From Micromonospora halophytica (lineage in GTDB: Bacteria; Actinomycetota; Actinomycetes; Mycobacteriales; Micromonosporaceae): a stretch of 53,134 nt of DNA. A model generated the notes under the pieces. It was given only the letters and a program-made list of their open reading frames with translations. It had not been told where the DNA came from and ran no database searches. Of the stretch, positions 17,244-25,100 are shown piece after piece. The position numbers were made by a program, and so were the translations under genes. The stretch spans positions 1 through 53,134 of the forward strand of contig NZ_FMDN01000029.1 in assembly GCF_900090245.1 (NCBI RefSeq), read 5' to 3'. How positions within the stretch are numbered: the stretch's first letter is position 1; every line of letters begins with the position of its first letter.

Positions 17244-17394
17244 CGACACCGGTCGGGCGGTTGACCCTGCGGTCGTGGGTGTGGGCGACGTCCCGCGCGC
17301 GGGAGAGCGGGATCTGGCCGAGTGGGGTGTGCCGGAGGTCGTCCAGCGGCGGCGGGGTCGGGGCCTGGTCGGGACGGACTGCGATGCGATCCAC
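17215..17394 (-). CDS. fxsA: FxsA: FxSxx-COOH cyclophane RiPP precursor
   Basis: 59 aa from GTG 17394, preceded by GGGGGA at a 5-nt spacing. The leader contains PPPLDDLRHTPLGQIPL, resembling the PLPDL...PL leader of known FxsA peptides, and the C-terminus is VDVQGFGSAI. Phe-Gly-Ser-Ala-Ile ending at the carboxyl terminus is the F-x-S-x-x-COOH signature that names the family. It overlaps fxsB, the cognate maturase. An in-frame ATG at 17460 would give 81 aa and lies 5 nt after a strong -10, so leaderless initiation there is an alternative. The expected product is a Phe-Ser cyclophane in the FGS tripeptide; bioactivity and export are unknown. Confidence 0.85.
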   Translation of the reverse strand: MDRIAVRPDQAPTPPPLDDLRHTPLGQIPLSRARDVAHTHDRRVNRPTGVDVQGFGSAI

Positions 17395-17465
17395 GTCGTT
17401 CCCCCAAGTGAGTCGGAGGTCGGCGGGCCTCGGCCCGGGACGACGGTCAACGCCGACCATCGACG

Positions 17466-17494
17466 ATAATATATGGCACGCACGGTGATGTCAC
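17466..17494 (-). promoter_or_regulatory. promoter of the fxs operon
   Basis: Minus strand: -35 GTGACA (17494-17489), a 17-nt spacer, -10 TATTAT (17471-17466). It stands out against high-GC surroundings. Transcription would start at about 17460, immediately upstream of fxsA. No other promoter was seen before fxsB, TIR1, fxsC and fxsT, so the operon probably depends on it. Confidence 0.7.
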
Positions 17495-17696
17495 GGCCGC
17501 TCTGTGTTCATCCGTATCGTCTGCAGCTCCGGCGCCCGGCCCGTCAGCCCGGGGCGCCCTCCCGCCCGCGGCCCTTCGGCCGGCCCACCGCAGCCCCTCG
17601 GCACCGCAGTTGCGGCCGAAATCCCGCCACCGCCCTTTGGTACGCGAGGGCACAGCCCCCTTTCGTCACGTGTTCGCGGCCGGCTAGGGTGGCGCG

Positions 17697-18119
17697 GTGA
17701 CCGTGTTCCGGATCAGTGAGGCCGCCGAGCTGCTCGGCGTCAGCACCGACACCGTGCGGCGCTGGATCGACGCCGGGCGGCTGGCCGCCAGCCGGGACGA
17801 GCACGGCCACCGGCTCGTCGACGGCGTCGACCTGGCCGGCTTCGTCCGCGGCCAGGGCACCGGGCCCGACGGCGGGGCCGAGTTCTCCTCGGCCCGCAAC
17901 CGGCTGCGTGGGATCGTCACCGCCGTCGTCAAGGACACGGTGATGGCGCAGGTCGACATCCAGGCCGGACCGTTCCGGGTGGTGTCGCTGATGAGCCGGG
18001 AAGCGGTCGACGAGCTGGGCCTCACGGTCGGGTCGGTCGCCGTCGCCGTGATCAAGTCGACCGCCGTCGTCGTGGAGCGGGCCGCCCCCGGCGGCACCCG
18101 GGCAAGGGGCGGCGCGTGA
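17697..18119 (+). CDS. molybdenum-responsive regulator: HTH + single TOBE/Mop domain
   Basis: 140 aa. An excisionase/MerR-like HTH occupies residues 1-50 (FRISEAAELLGVSTDTVRRW). A single molybdenum-binding TOBE/Mop domain follows from about 72 to 130 (ARNRLRGIVTAVVKDTVMAQ, VAVAVIKSTAVVVE). It is a compact functional analogue of ModE: a DNA-binding head joined to one molybdate-binding module. The gene overlaps modA (GTGA) and heads the mod operon, which it likely controls. A TAGGGT box (17685-17690) lies 6 nt before the GTG, consistent with leaderless transcription. Confidence 0.85.
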   Translation: MTVFRISEAAELLGVSTDTVRRWIDAGRLAASRDEHGHRLVDGVDLAGFVRGQGTGPDGGAEFSSARNRLRGIVTAVVKDTVMAQVDIQAGPFRVVSLMSREAVDELGLTVGSVAVAVIKSTAVVVERAAPGGTRARGGA

Positions 18120-18898
18120 GGATCCGCCGGGCCCTCGCCGCCCTGTGCGGGTCGGCCCTGCTCGCCGTGGCCGGCTGTGCCCCGGCCGACGAGCCGGCCG
18201 GCCGCGACGGCGTGGCCGGGACGGTGACCGTGTTCGCCGCCGCGTCGCTCACCGAATCGTTCCGCACCCTGGGCCGGGAGTTCGAGGCCGCCCACCCGGA
18301 CGCCACGGTCACCTTCAACCACGCCGGCAGCTCGGCGCTGGCCGCCCAGATCACCCAGGGCGCGCCGGCCGACGTGTTCGCCTCGGCATCCCCGGTCAAC
18401 ATGACGACCGTCGCCGACGCCGGCGCGGTCGCCGGCACCCCGTACGTGATCGCCCGCAACCAGCCCGTCATCGCCGTGCCGAAGGGCAACCCGGGCAGGG
18501 TGGCCGGGCTGGCCGACCTCGCCCGGCCCGGCGTCAAGGTGGCGCTCTGCGCCGAGCAGGTGCCCTGCGGCACCGCCGCCCGCACCGCGCTCGCCACGGC
18601 CGGCGTCACGCTCACCCCAGTCACCCTGGAGCAGGACGTCAAGGGTGCCCTGGCCAAGGTACGGCTCGGCGAGGTGGACGCCGCGCTGGTCTACCGCACC
18701 GACGTACGCCCCGCCGCGGCCGACGTCGACGCCGTGGAGTTCCCCGAGGCGGCCGTTGCGGTCAACGACTACCCGATCGCCGTGCTCACCGACGCGCCGA
18801 ACCCGGTCGCCGCCCGCGCGTTCGTCGAACTGGTCCGCAGCGACCGCGGCCGGGCCGTCCTCGCCGCCGCCGGTTTCCAACAGTCGGGGCGGGGGTGA
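18116..18898 (+). CDS. modA: molybdate ABC transporter substrate-binding lipoprotein
   Basis: 260 aa. The signal peptide ends in a lipobox (LLAVAGC, Cys about 20), so the protein is anchored to the outer face of the membrane. Then comes the ModA fold: VTVFAAASLTESFRTLG, GSSALAAQITQGAPADVFAS and VRLGEVDAALVYRTDV, the motifs that form the oxyanion site. It binds molybdate (or tungstate) for ModBC. The GTG start overlaps the preceding stop, and the stop overlaps modB. Confidence 0.95.
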   Translation: MRIRRALAALCGSALLAVAGCAPADEPAGRDGVAGTVTVFAAASLTESFRTLGREFEAAHPDATVTFNHAGSSALAAQITQGAPADVFASASPVNMTTVADAGAVAGTPYVIARNQPVIAVPKGNPGRVAGLADLARPGVKVALCAEQVPCGTAARTALATAGVTLTPVTLEQDVKGALAKVRLGEVDAALVYRTDVRPAAADVDAVEFPEAAVAVNDYPIAVLTDAPNPVAARAFVELVRSDRGRAVLAAAGFQQSGRG

Positions 18899-19716
18899 CC
18901 GTCCCCGCCGACGCCCCGCCCCGCCGGCGGCGACCCGGGCAGCGGGTGCCGGTGGCGCTGGCCGTACCGGCCGCCCTCGGGCTGCTCTTCCTGGTGCTGC
19001 CGTTGATCGGGCTGCTGGCCCGGACCCCGTGGGACAGCCTGCCGCAACGGCTGACCGCCCCGGGGGTGCTCACCGCGCTGCGGCTGTCGGTGCAGTCCGC
19101 CACCCTGGCCACCCTGCTCTGCCTGGCGCTCGGCGTCCCCCTGGCCTGGCTGCTGGCCCGGGCGCAGTTCCCCGGCCGGCGGATCGTACGGGCGTTGGTG
19201 ACCGTGCCGCTGGTGCTGCCGCCGGTGGTCGGCGGGTTGGCGCTGCTGCTGGTCTTCGGCCGCCGGGGCCTGCTCGGGCAGTGGTTGGACACCACCTTCG
19301 GCGTCACCCTGCCCTTCACCACCACCGGCGTGGTGCTCGCCGAGGCGTTCGTCGCCATGCCGTTCCTGGTCATCGCCGTGGAAGGGGCGCTGCGCGGCGC
19401 CGACAGCCGCTACGAGGAGGCCGCCACCACCCTCGGCGCCGGCCGCTGGACCACCTTCACCCAGGTCACCCTGCCGCTGATCGCCCCCGGTGTGGCCGCC
19501 GGCGCGGTGCTCTGCTGGGCCCGCGCGCTCGGCGAGTTCGGTGCCACCATCACCTTCGCCGGCAACTATCCCGGCCGCACCCAGACCATGCCGCTCGCGG
19601 TCTACCTGGCGCTGGAGACCGACCTGGAGGCCGCGATCGTGCTCAGTCTCATCCTGCTCACCGTCTCGGTGGCGATCCTGGCCGGGCTGCGGGACCGCTG
19701 GATAGGCCACCCGTGA
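18895..19716 (+). CDS. modB: molybdate ABC transporter permease
   Basis: 273 aa, about six membrane helices beginning at VPVALAVPAALGLLFLVLPL. It has the binding-protein-dependent permease loop EEAATTLGAGRWTTFTQVTL (EAA motif, where the ATPase docks) and the ModB-typical ARALGEFGATITFAGN. The GTG start overlaps the modA stop and the TGA overlaps the modC start, so all three are translationally coupled. Confidence 0.95.
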   Translation: MTVPADAPPRRRRPGQRVPVALAVPAALGLLFLVLPLIGLLARTPWDSLPQRLTAPGVLTALRLSVQSATLATLLCLALGVPLAWLLARAQFPGRRIVRALVTVPLVLPPVVGGLALLLVFGRRGLLGQWLDTTFGVTLPFTTTGVVLAEAFVAMPFLVIAVEGALRGADSRYEEAATTLGAGRWTTFTQVTLPLIAPGVAAGAVLCWARALGEFGATITFAGNYPGRTQTMPLAVYLALETDLEAAIVLSLILLTVSVAILAGLRDRWIGHP

Positions 19717-20774
19717 CCGCGCCACCGCTCGACGCCCACCTGGTCGTGGACCGGGGTGGCTTCCGCCTCGACGTGCCGCTGCGGGTCGCCGCCGGCGAGG
19801 TGGTGGCGCTACTCGGCCCGAACGGGGCCGGCAAGACCACCGCCCTTCGTGCTCTCGCCGGGCTGCAACCACTCACCGCCGGGCACGTCACCGTCGACGG
19901 CGTCGACCTGGACCGGCCCGCAGGCGACCGGTGGGTGCCGCCGGAACGGCGGCGCTTCGGCGTGGTGTTCCAGGACTACCTGCTCTTCCCCCACCTCAGC
20001 GCGCTGGACAACGTCGCGTTCGGGCCCCGTCGGCAAGGGCTGGACCGACGCGCGGCGCGGGAGCGGGCCGCCGGGTGGCTGGAGCGCGTCGGCCTGGGCG
20101 GGTACGCCCGGCGTCGGCCCCGGGAACTCTCCGGCGGACAGGCGCAGCGGGTGGCCCTGGCCCGCGCGCTCGCCGTACGACCTCGGGTGCTGCTGCTCGA
20201 CGAGCCGCTCGCGGCGCTGGACGCCCGCACCCGGTTGGAGACCCGGGCCGAGCTGCACCGGCACCTGGCCGACCACGACGGCGCGGCGCTGCTGGTCACC
20301 CACGACCCGCTGGACGCGCTCGCCCTGGCCGACCGGCTGGTGATCGTCGAGGAGGGCCGGGTGGTGCAGGAGGGGGACGCGGCGGCGGTGACCGCCCGGC
20401 CGCGCACCGACTACGTCGCCCGCCTCGTCGGGCTCAACCTCTACCGTGGCCGGGCCGACGGCGGCCGGGTACGCCTTTCCGGCGGCTTCACCCTGGCCAG
20501 CACCGACCGGGTCGACGGGGACGCGTTCGTGGTGTTCCCGCCCGCCGCCGTGGCGCTGCACCCGCGCCGCCCGGAAGGCAGTCCCCGCAACACCTGGCCG
20601 GCCACCGTCGCCGGGGTCCAGCGGCACGGCGACAACCTGCGGGTGCAGCTGACCGGCGCGCTCGACGCGGCCGCCGACGTGACCCCGGCCGCCGTCGCCC
20701 AGTTGCGACTGGTCCCGGGGCAGCAGGTGTGGGCGGCGGTCAAGGCCAGCGAGACCCGCGCCTACCCGGCCTGA
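19713..20774 (+). CDS. modC: molybdate ABC transporter ATP-binding protein
   Basis: 353 aa. ABC ATPase: Walker A LLGPNGAGKTTALRALAG (about 34-51), Q-loop VVFQDYLLFPHLSALDN, signature LSGGQAQRVALARALA, Walker B VLLLDEPLAALD and H-loop LLVTHDP. A C-terminal TOBE/Mop-like domain (about 265-350) is the molybdate-sensing regulatory part of ModC. The GTG start overlaps the modB stop. It energises ModB and closes the mod operon. Confidence 0.95.
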   Translation: MTAPPLDAHLVVDRGGFRLDVPLRVAAGEVVALLGPNGAGKTTALRALAGLQPLTAGHVTVDGVDLDRPAGDRWVPPERRRFGVVFQDYLLFPHLSALDNVAFGPRRQGLDRRAARERAAGWLERVGLGGYARRRPRELSGGQAQRVALARALAVRPRVLLLDEPLAALDARTRLETRAELHRHLADHDGAALLVTHDPLDALALADRLVIVEEGRVVQEGDAAAVTARPRTDYVARLVGLNLYRGRADGGRVRLSGGFTLASTDRVDGDAFVVFPPAAVALHPRRPEGSPRNTWPATVAGVQRHGDNLRVQLTGALDAAADVTPAAVAQLRLVPGQQVWAAVKASETRAYPA

Positions 20775-20875
20775 CCGGCGACAGGTCGAAGGTCCCGCCG
20801 GGACGGGTCGACCGCCGTGTGCCGCCATACCCCAGGGGGTGTTAACTGGTGGCGACGGACAAGCAGGAGGACGAC

Positions 20876-21295
20876 ATGCGACAGCAGGCCGAGGTCAGCA
20901 CCCGCCAGATCGACGCCCGGTTCCTCGACGGCGAGGCGTACGAGTTCACGGCGCGTGGGCACCGCGTACGGGTGGACCAGCCGGTGACCGACGGCGGCGA
21001 CGACACCGCCCCCACCCCGGTGGAGCTCTTCGTCGGATCGCTCACCACCTGCGTGGCCTTCTACGCCGGGCGTTACCTGACCCGGCACGGGCTCAGCCGG
21101 GACGGCCTGCGGGTCCGCGCCGACTACGAGATGGCCGCCGACCGGCCGGCCCGGGTGGCCACGCTCCGGTTGACCGTGCACGTCCCGCCGGGGCTGCCCG
21201 CCGACCGGCGGGCCGCGCTGCTCGCGGTGGCCTCGCACTGCACGGTGGGCAACACCCTGGCCGCCGCCCCGGACGTCAGCGTCGAGCTGGCCTGA
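20876..21295 (+). CDS. OsmC-family protein
   Basis: 139 aa OsmC/Ohr fold. The paired redox cysteines are visible in LTTCVAFYAGRYL and SHCTVGNTLA, the Cys-Cys pair that reduces organic hydroperoxides in characterised members. The ATG at 20876 has a perfect GGAGG at a 5-nt spacing, so I prefer it to the GTG at 20849. About 100 nt after modC and convergent with the MarR gene. Likely a thiol peroxidase; substrate unproven. Confidence 0.88.
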   Translation: MRQQAEVSTRQIDARFLDGEAYEFTARGHRVRVDQPVTDGGDDTAPTPVELFVGSLTTCVAFYAGRYLTRHGLSRDGLRVRADYEMAADRPARVATLRLTVHVPPGLPADRRAALLAVASHCTVGNTLAAAPDVSVELA

Positions 21296-21302
21296 GCGGC
21301 AG

Positions 21303-21761
21303 TCACCGGGAGCCGGCCCGATCGGCGCGCCATCGCTCGATGAGGGCCGGCATCTCCCGCCAGAGGTAGTCGTAGAAGTCCCGCATCTCGGCGAGGCGAC
21401 GTCCGGCGGGGCTGTCCGGCCCGGTCGCGGCGATGCCCTGCTCGGCAGCGTCGCGCATGACGGTGACGACGGCGTTCTGGTTGGACATCAGCGTGGCCCA
21501 GGCGCCCTCGCGGATGCGGAAGTGCTCGCGGCGACTGCCCGGCGCGGGCACCCGCTCGATCAGCCCGATGCCGGTCAGGGACTTCAGTGCCGTGGAGACG
21601 CTGCCCGAGCTGATGGTGAGCGCCTCGGCTATCTCGCCGGCCGTCATCGTCTCCTGCTCGGTGAAGAGCAGGGCCGCGAGCACCCGCGCGGTCATCCGTT
21701 GCAGGCCCCCCTCGGCGAGGACCAGGGCGAGCCGTTCCGCCGGATCGCTCGTCGCCGTCAT
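21303..21761 (-). CDS. MarR/GbsR-type transcriptional regulator
   Basis: 152 aa with a winged-helix domain at about 20-95: MTAGEIAEALTISSGSVSTA is the HTH and VPAPGSRREHFRI the wing. The C-terminal helices would dimerise. It is transcribed divergently from the ABC transporter at 21847, and the spacer holds a 7-bp palindrome. The simplest reading is a local repressor of that transporter and of itself. Confidence 0.85.
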   Translation of the reverse strand: MTATSDPAERLALVLAEGGLQRMTARVLAALLFTEQETMTAGEIAEALTISSGSVSTALKSLTGIGLIERVPAPGSRREHFRIREGAWATLMSNQNAVVTVMRDAAEQGIAATGPDSPAGRRLAEMRDFYDYLWREMPALIERWRADRAGSR

Positions 21762-21809
21762 GCCGTCGCCTCCCTCTCGGTTCCGACTCGAACCCTAACA
21801 TCTTTGCAT

Positions 21810-21827
21810 CTTCAGAAATCTCTGAAG
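21810..21827. promoter_or_regulatory. probable operator for the MarR-type regulator
   Basis: Perfect inverted repeat CTTCAGA-AATC-TCTGAAG in the 85-nt spacer between the regulator and the ABC ATPase. A -10-like GATAAT (21832-21837) starts 5 nt to its right, so a bound dimer would cover the rightward promoter. Assignment rests on position and symmetry. Confidence 0.65.
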
Positions 21828-21846
21828 GTTCGATAATGTCGGAGGC

Positions 21847-22758
21847 ATGAGTGAGGTCATCCGACTCGAGAAACTGACAAAGACGTACGGTCGCCGTCGC
21901 GGGCTGGCCGGCCTGGACCTGACGGTGGGCGAAGGAGAGGTCTTCGGGTACCTGGGACCCAACGGCGCGGGCAAGTCGACCACCATCCGGCTGCTGCTGG
22001 ACCTGATCCGTCCCACCGACGGCCGCGCCCTGCTGTTCGGCACGGACTGCCGGCGGGCCGTGGCACACCTGCGCCGGCGGATCGGCTACCTGCCCGGTGA
22101 CTTCACCGTCGCACCCCGGCAACGGGTCGAGCAGTGCCTCGACCACCTCGCCGCGCTGCGCGGCGGCGTGCCCAGGGCCCGCATCGACGCGCTGGCCGGC
22201 CGACTGGACCTCGACCTGGGCGCCCGCATCGGCGCGCTGTCCAAGGGCAACCGACAGAAGGTCGGCCTGGTGCAGGCCTTCATGCACCGACCCGACCTGC
22301 TGATCCTCGACGAACCCACCTCCGGCCTGGACCCGCTGGTGCAACAGACCTTCCTCGACCTGGTCCGCGAGGCGAAACTCGCCGGCCAGACGGTCTTCAT
22401 GTCGTCGCACGTGCTGACCGAGGTGGAGGCGGTGGCCGACCGGGTCGGCATGATCCGTGAGGGTCGCCTGGTCGCCCTGGACACCGTCGCCCAGCTGCGC
22501 GACCGGGCCGCCCACGACGTCGAGATCACCTTCGTCGGGCCCGCCGACCAGGCCGGGCTCGCCGCCCTGCCGGAGGTCTCGGACCTGGTGGTCGACGGGC
22601 AGACCGCCCGCCTGCGCCTGTCCGGCAGCCCGGACGCGCTGATCCGCCTGCTCGCCGGACACCGCCTGGCCCGGCTACGGGTGACCGAGCCCGACCTGGA
22701 ACACCTCTTCCTCGCCCACTACCGCACCGACGACACCGTGGAGGCCAGCCGTGCCTGA
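21847..22758 (+). CDS. ABC transporter ATP-binding protein (drug/antibiotic exporter type)
   Basis: 303 aa. Walker A LGPNGAGKSTTIRLLLDLI (about 38-56), signature LSKGNRQKVGLVQAFM, Walker B LLILDEPTSGLD and H-loop FMSSHVLTEVEAVADR. The C-terminal extension after about 215 is typical of DrrA-like exporter ATPases. RBS GGAGG lies just before the ATG. It overlaps its permease by 8 nt. The substrate is unknown; control by the neighbouring MarR protein suggests export of a toxic small molecule or lipid. Confidence 0.9.
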   Translation: MSEVIRLEKLTKTYGRRRGLAGLDLTVGEGEVFGYLGPNGAGKSTTIRLLLDLIRPTDGRALLFGTDCRRAVAHLRRRIGYLPGDFTVAPRQRVEQCLDHLAALRGGVPRARIDALAGRLDLDLGARIGALSKGNRQKVGLVQAFMHRPDLLILDEPTSGLDPLVQQTFLDLVREAKLAGQTVFMSSHVLTEVEAVADRVGMIREGRLVALDTVAQLRDRAAHDVEITFVGPADQAGLAALPEVSDLVVDGQTARLRLSGSPDALIRLLAGHRLARLRVTEPDLEHLFLAHYRTDDTVEASRA

Positions 22759-23539
22759 GGTCATGACCCGCACCCTCTGGGAGGGGCGCCGGGCGCTCGC
22801 CGGATTCGCCGCCGGGACGGCGCTGGTCGGCGCCCTCTACGCCGGCTTCTACCCCCAGGTCGCCGATGGCGCGATGGGCCAGGCGGTGCAGGGCTTCTCC
22901 CCCGCCATGCGCGAGGCCCTGCGGATGGAGGACCTCACCTCCGCCGCCGGCTACCTCGGCTCCAGCGTGTTCGGCATCATCGTCCCGCTGGTCGCCGTGA
23001 TCTGGGGCGTCGCCACCGGCGCCCGGGCGATCGCCGGCGAGGAGGAGGCCGGTCACCTCGACCTGCTGCTGGCCCACCCGGTGTCCCGGACGAGGGTGGT
23101 GCTCGACCGCTTCGCCGCCCTGACCGCCGGCGCCGCGCTGATCGCCGCCGCCGTCTGGGTGGCCATGCTGGCCGTACGCCCCGGCGCCGACCTCGGTGAC
23201 GTCGGCGTCGTCGAGTTCGCCGCCCAGTGCCTGGCCCTGGCGCTGCTCGTCGTCGTCTTCGGCACCCTCACCCTGGCCATCGGCGCGGCCACCGGCAGCC
23301 GGGGCGCGGCGCTCGGCGGCGGCGCGGCCGCCGTGGCCCTCACCTACGTCATCCAGGCGCTCGCCGGCCAGCTCGGTGCGGGCGCCCTGCGCCACCTCTC
23401 GCCCTTCCACCACTACATCGGCGGAGAGCCGCTGCGGCACGGCTTCCAGTGGGACGGCCTCGCCACGCTGGCGGGGACCGCGCTGGTCCTGCTGGCCGTC
23501 GCGGTGCTGAGCTTCGACCGCCGCGACCTGGCCACCTGA
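22751..23539 (+). CDS. ABC transporter permease
   Basis: 262 aa, about six transmembrane segments, e.g. LAGFAAGTALVGALYAGFYP, SSVFGIIVPLVAVIWGVATG and ALALLVVVFGTLTLAIGAAT. It has the ABC-2 permease motif ARAIAGEEEAGHLDLLLAHP (cytosolic loop before the second transmembrane pair). The GTG start lies inside the ATPase gene. It forms the membrane part of the exporter with the upstream ATPase. Confidence 0.87.
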   Translation: MPEVMTRTLWEGRRALAGFAAGTALVGALYAGFYPQVADGAMGQAVQGFSPAMREALRMEDLTSAAGYLGSSVFGIIVPLVAVIWGVATGARAIAGEEEAGHLDLLLAHPVSRTRVVLDRFAALTAGAALIAAAVWVAMLAVRPGADLGDVGVVEFAAQCLALALLVVVFGTLTLAIGAATGSRGAALGGGAAAVALTYVIQALAGQLGAGALRHLSPFHHYIGGEPLRHGFQWDGLATLAGTALVLLAVAVLSFDRRDLAT

Positions 23540-23550
23540 GACGTCTGGCG

Positions 23551-24879
23551 CTACGTCGTGCCGGGCCGCCCGTGCGGGGCGGCGTCCTCGACCGGTGCTC
23601 CGCCGGTGGGGGCGTCGCCCGCTGCCGGGTCGACGCGACGCGCCGACCCGGTCGCCGAGCGGCGCGACCGGAGCCGGTGCAGCACCCCGTGCCAGTGCGG
23701 GGTGTCGCGGGTGTCGTCGAACGCTTGGGCCACCACGACGTCGGTCGACGAGTGCGCCAGGATCGAGATCACGATGGTCAACGCCACCAGGTGGAACACC
23801 TCGTCCGCGGCCGCGATACCGGACTCCAGCACCAGCAGCCCGTAGACGACCGAGGCGAACCCCTTCGGCCCGAACCACATGGCGGCGGCCTGCTCCCGCA
23901 GGCTCAGCCCCGAGCGCAGGAAGGAGATCCACAGCGCGACCGGCCGGGCCACGACGATCGCCAGCACGGCGAACACCCAGCCGGCCCAGGAGATCTCCCC
24001 GAGGAACTCCACCGAGATCAACGCCCCGAACACCAGCAGCGCGGCCAGCTTCAGCAGCTCGGCCACGTTCTCGCCGAAGTGCTCGAACGCGACCCGCTCC
24101 CGCGGTCCGAAGGTGGCCACGGTGATGCCGGCGGCGAACGCGGCCAGGAACAGGTTCCCGTGCGTCGCCTTGCCCAACGCCAGCACCAGCAGCCCGATGG
24201 CCACCCCGTTGAGCGGGGCGTACGCCGCCGACGCGGCGAACCAGCGGGTCCGCTCCAGCGCGATCGCCAGCAGCGGCACCAGCACGCCGATGAGCAGCCC
24301 GAGGAGCAGCTCGGTCGCCAGCTCCCCCAGGTGCAGGTCGTCCGAGCCGGCGGCCACGGCCAGGAGCACGACCACGAACGGCAGGGCCAACCCGTCGTTG
24401 ACACCCGACTCCACGTTCAGCAGGTGCCGCAGCCGCGCCGGCACCTTGTCGTTGCCGACCAGGGCGGCGGCGAAGACCGGGTCGGTCGGGGCGAGGATCG
24501 CCCCGACCAGCAGCGCCTCCGGCCAGTCCAGCCCGGCGACATAGTGCGCCAGCACGGCGGTGACCAGCAGGGTCAGCGGCAAACCCCAACCCAGCGCGCG
24601 TCCGGGCAGGCGCCACGCGGAGCGCAGGTCGGCCCAGCCGACCCGCATCCCGTCGGTGAGCAGCACGGCGAAGAGCGCCAGCTCGGCCAGCTGCGCCACG
24701 ATCGGTGAGTCCGCCCGCAGGTGCAGCACCCCGCCGGTGTCCTCACCGAGCACGAAGCCGGCCACCAGGAACAGCGCCGCGGTGGAGAGGATCGTCCGGT
24801 GGGCCAGGGCGGAGACGAGCACCGCCGCCAGCAGGACGACGGCGAAGGACAGCAGCAGCACGGCAACCTCCGGAGGCAC
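23551..24879 (-). CDS. cation:proton antiporter, NhaP/CPA1 type
   Basis: 442 aa with about 12 transmembrane segments. CPA hallmarks: ILAPTDPVFAAALVGND (the PTDP unwound helix) and LLNVESGVNDGLALPFVVVL, the ESGxND motif that carries the ion-binding Asp. The C-terminal ~60 residues are hydrophilic and probably cytosolic. It exchanges Na+ or K+ for H+. The GTG 24879 start is taken; GTG 24861, preceded by GGAG, is a good alternative. Divergent from the potassium-uptake genes. Confidence 0.9.
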   Translation of the reverse strand: MPPEVAVLLLSFAVVLLAAVLVSALAHRTILSTAALFLVAGFVLGEDTGGVLHLRADSPIVAQLAELALFAVLLTDGMRVGWADLRSAWRLPGRALGWGLPLTLLVTAVLAHYVAGLDWPEALLVGAILAPTDPVFAAALVGNDKVPARLRHLLNVESGVNDGLALPFVVVLLAVAAGSDDLHLGELATELLLGLLIGVLVPLLAIALERTRWFAASAAYAPLNGVAIGLLVLALGKATHGNLFLAAFAAGITVATFGPRERVAFEHFGENVAELLKLAALLVFGALISVEFLGEISWAGWVFAVLAIVVARPVALWISFLRSGLSLREQAAAMWFGPKGFASVVYGLLVLESGIAAADEVFHLVALTIVISILAHSSTDVVVAQAFDDTRDTPHWHGVLHRLRSRRSATGSARRVDPAAGDAPTGGAPVEDAAPHGRPGTT

Positions 24880-25100
24880 GACGAATCACGGTGCCGACCA
24901 GGCTTCCCGGCGCTCCACGAATCCGGGTGATCATAACCATCGACCGCAAGAGCCGAAAACGCCTCAGCCTCCGCCCCGAGCCGGCACCCGGCCCGACGAT
25001 CCCCGACGTCAGGTGCGTGCGATGATCCGCCTGTGGCGATGACGGTCCGGTACGGCGAGCCGGCAGGACAGCAGGCCCGGAACGGGTGGGCGGGAGCTGC

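Noticed and set aside
15051..17264. 737-codon plus-strand open frame antisense to fxsB
   Set aside because: Shadow composition; the minus strand has the full radical SAM/SPASM/HExxH motif set.
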